Origin: Bradyrhizobium embrapense
Lineage (GTDB): Bacteria; Pseudomonadota; Alphaproteobacteria; Rhizobiales; Xanthobacteraceae
Direction: 5' to 3'
DNA length: 33,816 nucleotides
Assembly (NCBI RefSeq): GCF_001189235.2
Contig: NZ_LFIP02000022.1
Span: 81-33,896, forward strand
In this document: in pieces, positions 23,570 to 32,049 of the stretch
How positions within the stretch are numbered: the stretch's first letter is position 1
How the letters are laid out: each line of letters starts with the position of its first letter
Notes under the pieces: model-generated
Seen by the model: only the letters and a program-made list of their open reading frames with translations
The model's database searches: none
What the model was told of the DNA's origin: nothing
Made by a program: the position numbers and the translations under genes

Positions 23570-26080
23570 TCAATTCCCTCTTTCACACGCTCGAAGTAGC
23601 TCCGGAGCAATCAGCTCTTCGGCCCGCAGATACTGGCCTTTGACACGTGTTCGGCCCGCATCATAGAACGGACGGAGCGACGCGATCGCCGCGTGTCTTT
23701 CGCCCGCTATTTCGATTTCGAATTTGCCCTCGCTTAGCCACGCGCTATTCACTCCACGCTCGCTGTGCAAGTATCCCATTCCCACACCGCAGCCCAGCGT
23801 ATGGCCAAATCCAGCAGAACGAAGATAACCCACCAACCGACCATCCCGCCAGACGGGCTCAGTGCCAAATAGGAGAGGCGCGGGATTGGATGCGGCCAAC
23901 TGGACAAGACGCCGCCGCGGCGTCTGACCTCGTTGCGTCTCGAGCTTCGGCCTTCCAATAAACTCTTGCTTTTTGTTCCAAGCAACGGTGAAAGCCAAAC
24001 CTGACTCTATCGGAGTGTCTTCGTCACTCACATCCGATCCCCAATCGCGATAACCGGCTTCGAGTCTTAGGGTATTGAGCGCTACATAGCCCGCGTGACA
24101 CAGCCCGAGATCTTGCCCCTTAGCGACCATTGCATCGTAAATACCCAACGCGAACTCGGTTGGTATATGAAGCTCCCAGCCGAGTTCACCCACGAAAGTC
24201 ATACGAAAGGCGAGCGCGAGGCCGTAACCGATCTCGATTTCTTTCGCGGTGGCGAAGGGAAATGCGTCATCAGAAAAGTCTGCGGAGCTGACGCGCGTCA
24301 ATAATTCACGAGAGCGCGGCCCCATCACTGACAATGTGGTATATGCCGAAGACACGTCTGTAACGAAAACGTGGTCACGCTCGCTGGCATGAGTACGAAG
24401 CCACGCAAGATCGCGAACACGCTGCATGGCTGCAGTAACGATGAGGAACTCACCTTCGTCAACCCGTGCGATCGTAACATCGGACTCCATGCCACCTCTG
24501 TCATTCAACCAAGGCGTATAAACGATCCGGCCAATAGGCACGTCGACGTCGTTAGTTGACAAACGCTGTAGCAACGCCAGCGCATCGCGGCCTTGGACAA
24601 GTATGTGAGCAAACGACGTTTGGTCAAAAAGCGTGACTGCGGATCGCGCCGCCTTGTGCTCAGCGCCGCTCGCCGTGAACCAAGCGTCGCGACTGAACGT
24701 GGCTTGAGCGAAGGGCGCCGTCTCGGCTCTGTTGAACCATTGAGCTCGCTCCCATCCAGCAGCTTCCCCGAATTTAGCGCCAGCCTCAATCAATCGATCG
24801 TGTAAGGGCGATACGCGCACGTTGCGGGCGGTGATAGGCGATTTGTGGGGCCAGTGCAGCGCCCACAGGTTTCCAACGGCTTCACTCGTTCGGTCAAACA
24901 AGTATCGTTGGTTACGCTGAAATGACATGGAACGTCGAACATCCATTTCCCAATAGTCGCTGGCTGGCGCACCCGTCGCCATCCACTCAGCCATGACTTT
25001 GCCCGCTCCGCCGGAAGACTCGATTCCGCAAGAATTAAACCCAGCGGCCACATACAGTCCTGCAATGTCCGGCGCGGGCCCCAGATGAAACCGGTTGTCT
25101 GGCGTAAAACTCTCCGGTCCATTGAAGTTCAACTGCAGACCAACGTGTTCAAGGGCTGGCAAGCGGCGCATCGCATGGGCGAGATATGGCTCGATATGAT
25201 CAAAATCATCAGGCAGTGAGTCAAAGCTAAAATCGCGGGCAATACCATTCATGCCCCACGGTTTTCCTTTGTCCTCGAAGAATCCTACTAGGAGCTTGCC
25301 GGCGTCTGCCTTCGCGTAAAATTTGCCATCCATGTCGCGGATAGTGGGAAGATCCGCTGGCAATGAGGGAATAGCTTCCGTCACAACGTAAAAATGCTCA
25401 GCTGCATGAAGTGGAACAGCCCAACCTAGTTCGGCAGCGAGCGCCCTAGTCCACATGCCCGTGCAAAGGACCACCTTGTCACTTCGGACTGCTCCAACGG
25501 CCGTTTCGACACCGCATATGCGCCCCTGTTCGACTATCAATCGGGTTATCGGTGTGCGTTCTATGATTGTCGCACCTGCTTGCCGCGCGCCGGCAGCAAA
25601 CGCGCGCGCTGTATCAACCGGATTTGTCATTCCGTCCGAGGGTATCCATGCCGCCCCAAGTACATCGGCAATGTCGAGCAAAGGCACACGACGTTTCGCT
25701 TCGGTTGGGTCAATCATTTCCACATCTAGACCGAACGAACGCCCCATAGACGATCCGCGCTTGAGTTCTTCAAGCCGTGGCTGCGTGGTAGCTACTGTGA
25801 TCGAGCCGGTTTGCCGAAAGCCCGTATACTGGCCAGTCACTGTTTCGAGCTCGCGAAACAAGCCCGCGGTATACTGGGCGAGTTTGGCCATATTTTCATT
25901 TGCTCGAAGTTGCGTGACGAGCCCAGCGGCATGCCAAGTTGTTCCGCAAGTCAGCTGATCGCGCTCGAGCAAAAGAACGTCACGATGACCCAAGCGCGTC
26001 AAATGATAGGCAATCGAAAGGCCTATGATGCCACCGCCAACGATGACAAATTCTGCATGAGAGGGTAGCTTCTTTTCCAT
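23570..26080 (-). CDS. FAD-dependent N-methyl-amine dehydrogenase/oxidase with GcvT domain (DMGDH / sarcosine dehydrogenase / MABO type)
   Basis: The 836-residue protein has a DAO-type FAD domain (EFVIVGGGIIGLSIAYHL at residues 11-28). His50 in CGTTWHAAGL matches the histidine that binds FAD covalently in this group. A central FAO_M-like region follows, then from about residue 430 a GcvT aminomethyltransferase domain plus C-terminal barrel (LFDQTSFAHILVQG, LRLEAGYRDWGSDVSDEDTP). Such enzymes oxidise an N-methyl or N-alkyl amine and pass the carbon to tetrahydrofolate as 5,10-methylene-THF. Known members use dimethylglycine, sarcosine or 4-methylaminobutyrate. The gene lies between folD and purU, the same trio as methylaminobutyrate oxidase on plasmid pAO1. 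Electrons may go to oxygen or to the ETF encoded at 8761-10451. No ribosome-binding site is clear at the ATG. Confidence 0.92.
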   Translation of the reverse strand: MEKKLPSHAEFVIVGGGIIGLSIAYHLTRLGHRDVLLLERDQLTCGTTWHAAGLVTQLRANENMAKLAQYTAGLFRELETVTGQYTGFRQTGSITVATTQPRLEELKRGSSMGRSFGLDVEMIDPTEAKRRVPLLDIADVLGAAWIPSDGMTNPVDTARAFAAGARQAGATIIERTPITRLIVEQGRICGVETAVGAVRSDKVVLCTGMWTRALAAELGWAVPLHAAEHFYVVTEAIPSLPADLPTIRDMDGKFYAKADAGKLLVGFFEDKGKPWGMNGIARDFSFDSLPDDFDHIEPYLAHAMRRLPALEHVGLQLNFNGPESFTPDNRFHLGPAPDIAGLYVAAGFNSCGIESSGGAGKVMAEWMATGAPASDYWEMDVRRSMSFQRNQRYLFDRTSEAVGNLWALHWPHKSPITARNVRVSPLHDRLIEAGAKFGEAAGWERAQWFNRAETAPFAQATFSRDAWFTASGAEHKAARSAVTLFDQTSFAHILVQGRDALALLQRLSTNDVDVPIGRIVYTPWLNDRGGMESDVTIARVDEGEFLIVTAAMQRVRDLAWLRTHASERDHVFVTDVSSAYTTLSVMGPRSRELLTRVSSADFSDDAFPFATAKEIEIGYGLALAFRMTFVGELGWELHIPTEFALGIYDAMVAKGQDLGLCHAGYVALNTLRLEAGYRDWGSDVSDEDTPIESGLAFTVAWNKKQEFIGRPKLETQRGQTPRRRLVQLAASNPAPLLFGTEPVWRDGRLVGYLRSAGFGHTLGCGVGMGYLHSERGVNSAWLSEGKFEIEIAGERHAAIASLRPFYDAGRTRVKGQYLRAEELIAPELLRACERGN

Positions 26081-26376
26081 TATGTGACTCGGGCAATTTC
26101 AGAAGTAGTCGAACGACCGGTACCGACGCAGGGGACTACGTATTCACCGCTTCGGCAGGCGCAGAATGAGTGTCCAAGGGCGCACCCTCGCGCAGACTTA
26201 ATCGTAACAAACTACTTCAGTAGCATTACGTTGTTATGGATATCAGCCGCGGTGATTTCCTGCGCACATAGCCCGATGAGCGCGCTTATCTGCCGCTTTC
26301 GTCCCTGCTCGCGTGTCACCTTCCGGCAAACGCACTTGCTGCTTAATCCGAGCGGCCCAAGATAGAAGATGAAATT
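26081..26376. other. 296-bp gap inside the catabolic gene run
   Basis: This is an unusually long gap between folD and the flavoprotein gene in an otherwise compact minus-strand run. A minus-strand frame without a start reads IGLCAQEITAADIHNNVMLL before a stop near 26217, which looks protein-like and may be a gene remnant, but I cannot assign it. A promoter for the flavoprotein-purU-M24 part could also lie here; none is obvious. Confidence 0.4.
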
Positions 26377-27321
26377 CTAGCTGCTCCTGGCAGTCCCGCT
26401 CAACCGCCCCAGTGTTTTCAACTGAAATTGGTTCACACCAGCGGGACTGCCGCGCAATGTTGCTCGAGACCAAGCCGCGCTCATGGTATTCATAAGAAGA
26501 TAGGCGATAGTCATCGGCCCCACCCCGCCGGGAACTGGAGTGATGTGGCTGGCTCGTTCGCTCGCCTCATCGAATGCGACGTCTCCAACCAAGCTGTAGC
26601 CTCCGTGACCATCATCTACTCGGTTAATACCGACATCGATAACGATCGCCCCCGGTTTCACCCAGTCTCCCCGAACGAGGCCTGGGCTCCCCGCGGCTGA
26701 AACAACAATATCCGCCCTTCGACATATGTCTGATAGATTTCGAGTTTGGAGCTGCGCGCCGGTCACCGTACAACCAGCATCACCCAGAAGCGTGCCGAGC
26801 GGTTTGCCAACGATGTTCGATCGACCTATTACGAGAACATCCAGCCCGGCCAGGGCGTGCACCACGTGCTTAATTAAGTGAAGAACCCCTAGTGGCGTGC
26901 ATGGAGCGATAGCTGGTTGTCCTACGGCCAATCGGCCCACATTATAAGGATGGAATCCATCTACATCTTTCGCAGGATCTATCGTCTCTAGAACACGAAA
27001 GGGATTAATGTGAGCGGGCAACGGCAATTGCAGGAGAATCCCGTCAATTGAGGTGTCCCGGTTCAAACTCTCAATGATCTCGACCAGCCTCATCTCGCTC
27101 GTCTCGGTCGGCAATACCAATTGTCTGGACTGTAACCCTGTTGCGCGCGCTTGCTTCGCTTTCGCCCTCACGTAAACTTCGCTTGCCGGATCTTGTCCCA
27201 CCAGAACGACAACGAGACCCGGGGGCCGCCCGTGCTGCAATTGAAAGGTGCCCACGTCGTTGGCGATCCGCAACTTAAGCGCCGTGGCGATTGCTTTTCC
27301 GTCAATACGCGCAGCCGTCAT
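26377..27321 (-). CDS. folD: Bifunctional methylene-THF dehydrogenase / methenyl-THF cyclohydrolase
   Basis: The 314-residue protein holds every FolD block: SEVYVRAKAKQARATGL with the catalytic Lys, DGILLQLPLPAHIN, DVDGFHPYNVGRLA, PCTPLGVLHLI, the Rossmann segment VLVIGRSNIVGKPLGTLL, and PVPGGVGPMTIAYLL. It oxidises 5,10-methylene-THF to 5,10-methenyl-THF with NADP(+) and hydrolyses that to 10-formyl-THF, the PurU substrate. A tail of about 30 residues beyond the normal end (after NTMSAAW) is unusual. AGGAAGAG sits just upstream of the ATG. Placed with the GcvT-type flavoprotein and purU, it is likely a dedicated catabolic copy in addition to a housekeeping folD elsewhere. Confidence 0.96.
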   Translation of the reverse strand: MTAARIDGKAIATALKLRIANDVGTFQLQHGRPPGLVVVLVGQDPASEVYVRAKAKQARATGLQSRQLVLPTETSEMRLVEIIESLNRDTSIDGILLQLPLPAHINPFRVLETIDPAKDVDGFHPYNVGRLAVGQPAIAPCTPLGVLHLIKHVVHALAGLDVLVIGRSNIVGKPLGTLLGDAGCTVTGAQLQTRNLSDICRRADIVVSAAGSPGLVRGDWVKPGAIVIDVGINRVDDGHGGYSLVGDVAFDEASERASHITPVPGGVGPMTIAYLLMNTMSAAWSRATLRGSPAGVNQFQLKTLGRLSGTARSS

Positions 27322-27463
27322 CGTCTCTTCCTGGAATGATAGCGAGTCTTCAATCCACGGGTACGATTCGCTGCCTCACGTCAGTTGATCGTTACCATTC
27401 GGTCTTAGAGCTGTTCCGATTGAGCTGCGCTTCAGGGGAGTTGCTGGACATATCCGGCAAGCC

Positions 27464-28714
27464 TCATCGCCGGCGTCTGTAGCTAAGCAGTGACAGAAGC
27501 CGATTCTGTTCATTGCCAACGATTGATAATCCCTCGTCGACGCCCATCCCCGGCTTAGCTAGGATCATATCCGCCTGCGTCGCAACCGCGACATGCGCTG
27601 AAATCCTCGCCGAAAGATCCGTCTCGGTACAACTCCCCCCGAGATACGCTCCAACGCCACCTTTCTTACACATCAGCACCGCGCGAACGGAGTCGGCAAT
27701 TGATCCGACATCGGGCATCTTGATCTGCACCAAGTGAGCTGCCTTCGCTTTGGCGAATTTTTCAATGTCAGCCAGCGTATTACACTGTTCGTCAACAACA
27801 ACGCGCGCATTTGAGCCTCGTTGATCAAGCATTCGTACGATCTCAGAGTATTTTTCGACCTGGCGGTCGGTCGATCCATAGTCGGCGGGACACTCAATAT
27901 GAATTCGATATCCTGAAGCATCATCCGCAACTCGTGCGATAAACTCGGCGATCTTGCCGGGCTCGAGGCCAATCTCCATACCGATCCAACCGTAGACATC
28001 AAAGTGCAACGTCGGGTGGTAATCAGGCGCGCCAATCTCCGAAATGCGTTTGACGACCCATTTGACGAACTGACGGAACGCTCCCCCGTTCCGACCGAAC
28101 TTCTCTCGAGAATTGATTAAGCCGTGCGGAAGCACATCGACGGATTTTAGGATCATCTTGTCGACGTTGAGTTCTCTGGCATCTCCGCTCTGCGCATATA
28201 ATGGTATCGACCGTTCGGGTAACGGCAGGTTGAATTCGAGGCATACGACCTCAGACGGCGTCATTCCATGATAGTGCGCAGCGGCGCAGAGCAATGCTTG
28301 GCTGAGGCCGTACTTGATCGGAAGCGGAAGTCGACTCGCATTCCCGTCGCAAAGAATCTCATCGCATGCGACAAGGAACTTCGCTACGTCCGCGCCGACA
28401 AGACGTGGGACCAGCGCATTTTCCGTGATCGCCCTTATGTGATCGATGTCGAATACTGCTTCGCGGCCGCCAGCACCACCATATTGGACCCCCATCATAT
28501 CACCCCAAACTACAGTTTCATCCGCCAAAACCAGGCCGATGCTGAGGGACGCGGCCGGCATGCGGATTGCTGCAAAGCCGGACGTCCGCGGGGCTCCTAC
28601 GTAAAGAAATCCATTGTGATCGACACCTTCGCGAATGGCCGCCTGATCATCATAGAAAAAACCGCCTCCACCGGGCGCTAGTATGACATCCTTGATAGTC
28701 GTCGAGTTTCGCAT
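27464..28714 (-). CDS. Methylaspartate ammonia-lyase (3-methylaspartase)
   Basis: This 416-residue enolase-superfamily protein has the methylaspartase signature blocks: APGGGGFFYDDQAAIREG at the start, then QYGGAGGREAVFD, MILKSVDVLPHGLINS, YHPTLHFDVYGWIGMEIG with the catalytic His, VDEQCNTLADIEKF, HLVQIKMPDVGSIADS with the catalytic Lys, and GAYLGGSCTETDLSARI. The family eliminates ammonia from (2S,3S)-3-methylaspartate to give mesaconate. In the classical pathway it partners glutamate mutase, which is absent from this window, so a different source of substrate, or a different substrate such as an N-substituted aspartate, must be considered. Two in-frame starts lie upstream (to 28735); ATG 28714 is chosen by similarity to the family N-terminus. 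It is preceded closely by the aldehyde dehydrogenase gene. Confidence 0.9.
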   Translation of the reverse strand: MRNSTTIKDVILAPGGGGFFYDDQAAIREGVDHNGFLYVGAPRTSGFAAIRMPAASLSIGLVLADETVVWGDMMGVQYGGAGGREAVFDIDHIRAITENALVPRLVGADVAKFLVACDEILCDGNASRLPLPIKYGLSQALLCAAAHYHGMTPSEVVCLEFNLPLPERSIPLYAQSGDARELNVDKMILKSVDVLPHGLINSREKFGRNGGAFRQFVKWVVKRISEIGAPDYHPTLHFDVYGWIGMEIGLEPGKIAEFIARVADDASGYRIHIECPADYGSTDRQVEKYSEIVRMLDQRGSNARVVVDEQCNTLADIEKFAKAKAAHLVQIKMPDVGSIADSVRAVLMCKKGGVGAYLGGSCTETDLSARISAHVAVATQADMILAKPGMGVDEGLSIVGNEQNRLLSLLSYRRRR

Positions 28715-28762
28715 GATCAAATTCATTGGCCACAAGTTAAACGGAATAAGAGAGTGTGCGAC

Positions 28763-30229
28763 CTAAGTCGCTGCAGTGTTCCAATTGATGAGCTTCAGGT
28801 TTTGGAACGCTCGCACACCCTCTAGTCCGCCCTCGTAGCCATAGCCGCTCTGCTTCACGCCTGCATTTGGTGCGTCAACTGATACGCCCTTCAGGTGATT
28901 GACGCTGATAGCACCGGCGGCGAGTCCCTTTGCCATCTGCGTCTGGACCTCGTGAGATTTGGCGAAAACGTAAGACGCCAGGCCGTATTCGGAGGCGTTC
29001 GCCTCCGCGATAGCCTCTTCGAGAGTGTCGTACGGAGCAACCGTGAGGATTGGGCCGAACGGTTCTTCACGCAAGATTTGCGAGTCAGGATGAACGTTCG
29101 TCAGAATGGTCGGCGGCCAGTAAAAGCCTACGCGATTAAGTCGGCTGCCCCCGGTCTCCACACGCGCCCCTAACGCAACAGCATCCCTAGTTAATCGGTC
29201 CATGGCGGCAATGCGTCTGCCGTTCGCCATCGGCCCCATATCGGTACTCTTGTCGGTTGGAAGACCTACTTTAATTGTCTCGGCAGCTTCGATGAGTTCG
29301 GCCAGAAATGGCTCGTAGATTGACCGCGCAACCAAAATTCGACTTGGCGCGTTGCAGCTCTGCCCCGCACATTCAAACTTATATTCCGTGATCGCTCTTA
29401 CGGCCTCGGGAATATCAGCGTCCTCGCTGACGAGCACCGGAGAATGTCCGCCGAGCTCTAAGACGCACCTCTGCAGATTGTCCGCAGCTAGTCTCGCGAG
29501 CAGCTTGCCGACGTGCGTTGAGCCGGTGAACGAAAGGGCACGGACATATGGTGAGCCCAGTAAATGTTCCGAGATCATGGCGGGCTCTCCATAAACCAGG
29601 CTGATTACGCCTGGAGGAATTCCCGCCTCGTGGAGAGCCTCAACCATGAACACCGCGGCGCTTGGTGTTTCTTCTGCCGCTTTCAAGATCACCGGACAAC
29701 CGGCGATGAGAGAGGCAGTCAACTTTCGCGCATTCAACACGGCTGGATAATTCCACGGCGTGAAGGCCGCGACCACACCCACGGCCTCCGGAATCAACGT
29801 CCGTCTCTGATCTATTGGGATCGGCGCCGATACTTTGGTTGCGTTTGCGCCGGCCCATTCGAATGTTTCAATCGCCCTGCGATACTCACCTTTTGCCTCC
29901 GCAAGCGTTTTACCTTGTTCGCGCGATAGCGCTGCTGCCGCATGTTCTAGCTTATCCAACAGCAAATGTGCAGCCTTTATCAGTACTGCGCCGCGATCGG
30001 CAGCAGGGGTCCTAGACCATCGTGAGAGGCTCGCCTGCGCGGTCGCCAAGACGTCGTCAAGGTCTTGCGTCGACGCTACAGCTACGCGCCCACACTCGGC
30101 GGCAGTGGCAGGATCAATCAACGTAAGCAACGTGTCGGCTGAGCGCCAGGCGCCATTAACATAGAGATCGTAAAGTGGGATGTTCGGCATCATTGATCCA
30201 AGTCGCGTACGCCGCCGACTGATGCTCAT
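28763..30229 (-). CDS. NAD(P)-dependent aldehyde dehydrogenase, succinate-semialdehyde dehydrogenase (GabD)-like
   Basis: The 488-residue protein is a full aldehyde dehydrogenase. It contains VVAAFTPWNYPAVLNARKL, the glycine motif LSFTGSTHVGKLLA, VLELGGHSPVLVSEDADI with the catalytic Glu, ECAGQSCNAPSRIL with the nucleophilic Cys, and LREEPFGPILTV. The GQSC block and length match the GabD/SSADH branch, although aspartate-semialdehyde and related substrates occur in the same branch. The ATG at 30229 has GAGG 6 bases upstream. It begins 41 bp after the aminotransferase gene and is the natural next step, oxidising the semialdehyde produced by transamination to a dicarboxylate. Confidence 0.93.
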   Translation of the reverse strand: MSISRRRTRLGSMMPNIPLYDLYVNGAWRSADTLLTLIDPATAAECGRVAVASTQDLDDVLATAQASLSRWSRTPAADRGAVLIKAAHLLLDKLEHAAAALSREQGKTLAEAKGEYRRAIETFEWAGANATKVSAPIPIDQRRTLIPEAVGVVAAFTPWNYPAVLNARKLTASLIAGCPVILKAAEETPSAAVFMVEALHEAGIPPGVISLVYGEPAMISEHLLGSPYVRALSFTGSTHVGKLLARLAADNLQRCVLELGGHSPVLVSEDADIPEAVRAITEYKFECAGQSCNAPSRILVARSIYEPFLAELIEAAETIKVGLPTDKSTDMGPMANGRRIAAMDRLTRDAVALGARVETGGSRLNRVGFYWPPTILTNVHPDSQILREEPFGPILTVAPYDTLEEAIAEANASEYGLASYVFAKSHEVQTQMAKGLAAGAISVNHLKGVSVDAPNAGVKQSGYGYEGGLEGVRAFQNLKLINWNTAAT

Positions 30230-30270
30230 TCAGAGCCTCAGGTCCAAGTTATCGCCAAGCGAAGCCAATT

Positions 30271-31674
30271 TTAGATTTTCGTTCCCGACCGCACGAGTTC
30301 GTCCATAACCGCACGGACGGCCGCCTCGGCTATAGCGACGATTTCGTCTACATCGCTCTTCGTGACGATCAAAGGAGGCGCGAAGCCTAGAATATCTCCG
30401 TGCGGCATAGGTCGTGCAATTAGCCCACGATCCCGAGCGGCCTTCGACACACGCGCCCCGACCTTGAGCGCCGGATCAAACCGCTCCTTTCGATCGCGGC
30501 TCGAGACAAACTCGATGGCTCCCATCAGGCCAACACCACGGACCTCGCCAACGATGGGAAGCTGGGCGAACGTTTCTTTCAATCGACCCTGAAAATAGCC
30601 GCCCACTTCTTTCGCGTTAGACGGGAGATCCTCACGTTCTACGATATCAAGCACTGCATTTGCGGTCGCCGCGCCGATCGGATGCCCCGAATAAGTGTAG
30701 CCATGAGAGAAAGGCCCGACCCGCTCCGACCCTTCCTCGAACACGTGGTAAATCTTCTCGCCAACAATCGCCGCGGACAGAGGAAAGTACGCCGAGGTAA
30801 GCCCCTTTGCCACCGTTATAAGATCAGGCTCAATCCCGTAATGCTGCGATCCAAACATTGAGCCGGTCCGACCGAAGCCTGTAACGACCTCGTCTGCAAT
30901 AAGCAGGACATCATGTCTCTTTAGGACCTCCTGGACGGCCTTCCAGTAACCTTCAGGCGGTGGTGTGATGCCTCCTGTGCCGAGCACCGGCTCCGCAATG
31001 AATGCGCCGACGTTTTCGGCCCCCAGCTTCTCAATCAATTCATCCAGCTCAGCGGCACGCCTCGAGGAGAATTCAAACTCAGTCTCACCCTGCTCTGCTC
31101 CCCAATAGTGGTGCGGAGCACCGGTGCGCGCCACCAAAGGGAGAGGAAGATCCATTTCGGCGTGATAGAAGCTCATGCCGGTCATGGATCCTGAAACAAC
31201 ACTACATCCATGATAGCCTCTGTCACGCGAGATAATTTTCTTCTTCTTGGGCTTACCCCGCAGATTATTGTAGTACCAAACAAGCTTCGCTTGCGTTTCA
31301 TTCGCGTCCGATCCCGACATACCGTAGAAGACCTTGCTCATCTTCCCGGGAGCCATTTTTACGAGGCGGTCGGACAGAATAGCGAGTTCGTCCGTCGTGT
31401 GCGCAGCGTAGGAGTGGTAGTAGGCCAAACGATATGCTTGTCGCGATATCGCCTCAGCAACCTCCGTGCGACCGTAGCCGACGTTGACGCAATACATTCC
31501 CGCGAAGCCATCGATCAGCTGATTGCCAAACGCGTCTTGGATCTTGATCCCCCTGCCGGTCTCGATGATGACGGGATCGCCGAGCTGTCCCGTCGCAAAG
31601 TCCTTTAGATGCGTAAAGGGATGCAAGACATTCTTTTTGTCTTTTTCGCATATATCCTTGATGTCGATTGTCAT
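30271..31674 (-). CDS. Class III omega-aminotransferase
   Basis: The 467-residue PLP enzyme carries the class III blocks HPFTHLKDF, IDGFAGMYCVNVGYG, FYGMSGSDANETQAKL, RDRGYHGCSVVSGSMTG, LLIADEVVTGFGRTG with the cofactor-binding Asp, and DLITVAKGLTSAYFPLSAAI with the Schiff-base Lys. The form GMSGSDANETQ is typical of the omega-amino acid:pyruvate branch (putrescine, beta-alanine, GABA or taurine transaminases). It would remove a terminal amino group to give a semialdehyde for the adjacent dehydrogenase. It is the first gene of the minus-strand run and faces the Lrp/AsnC regulator across a 375-bp gap, which suggests that the regulator controls it. The ribosome-binding site is weak (AGGCG). Confidence 0.94.
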   Translation of the reverse strand: MTIDIKDICEKDKKNVLHPFTHLKDFATGQLGDPVIIETGRGIKIQDAFGNQLIDGFAGMYCVNVGYGRTEVAEAISRQAYRLAYYHSYAAHTTDELAILSDRLVKMAPGKMSKVFYGMSGSDANETQAKLVWYYNNLRGKPKKKKIISRDRGYHGCSVVSGSMTGMSFYHAEMDLPLPLVARTGAPHHYWGAEQGETEFEFSSRRAAELDELIEKLGAENVGAFIAEPVLGTGGITPPPEGYWKAVQEVLKRHDVLLIADEVVTGFGRTGSMFGSQHYGIEPDLITVAKGLTSAYFPLSAAIVGEKIYHVFEEGSERVGPFSHGYTYSGHPIGAATANAVLDIVEREDLPSNAKEVGGYFQGRLKETFAQLPIVGEVRGVGLMGAIEFVSSRDRKERFDPALKVGARVSKAARDRGLIARPMPHGDILGFAPPLIVTKSDVDEIVAIAEAAVRAVMDELVRSGTKI

Positions 31675-32049
31675 GTTGCACCACGCCTATTGTCATCATT
31701 TACCGGGACGAGCTGGTCATCACCAGTCGTTATCATTTCAAACCGAAAATCAGCTATCGCGATCGAAACAACGACAGCGACTGCGAGAACTGCGACCACG
31801 TTGGTATGGCTGCCGGCACTGGACTTTGCCTGCTCAGAACGGACATTGTTCAACGGGCAATGGTGCCGCATTGCAGTCATAGCCACGCTCCTCAACGCTA
31901 TCGACCTTTCTCGCTATCGGTTGAAATGCGACTGCCTTTAAGATAGTGCTCTCGCGAACATCTTTGCGTCGTATTTGTTTTCCTTCGGAGGAATTCCTGC
32001 ATGCGCACCACATTTGGAGCCGCATTTCAGCCTAGGGCGGAGACCGCAA
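31675..32049. promoter_or_regulatory. Divergent promoter region between the catabolic run and the Lrp/AsnC regulator
   Basis: The 375-bp region separates the aminotransferase gene (minus) and the regulator (plus) and must hold promoters for both. One weak plus-strand pair is visible: TTGAAA at 31921 and TAGTGC at 31944, with a 17-base spacer. AGCTATCGCGATCG near 31750 contains a short palindrome (TCGCGA). No gene is recognised. Lrp-type proteins usually bind several degenerate sites in such gaps, which cannot be pinned down by eye. Confidence 0.5.

Noticed and set aside
25455..25958. 167-codon plus-strand open frame
   Set aside because: Shadow of the FAD domain of the DMGDH-like gene on the minus strand.
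27464..28714. Classical glutamate fermentation by the methylaspartate pathway
   Set aside because: Glutamate mutase and citramalate-pathway genes are absent, and the neighbours are aerobic amine-catabolic genes.
31811..31830. Sigma-54-like promoter (GGCAC...TTTGCC) upstream of the regulator
   Set aside because: The GG-to-GC spacing is 11 instead of 10 and the leading T is missing, so it fails the consensus.
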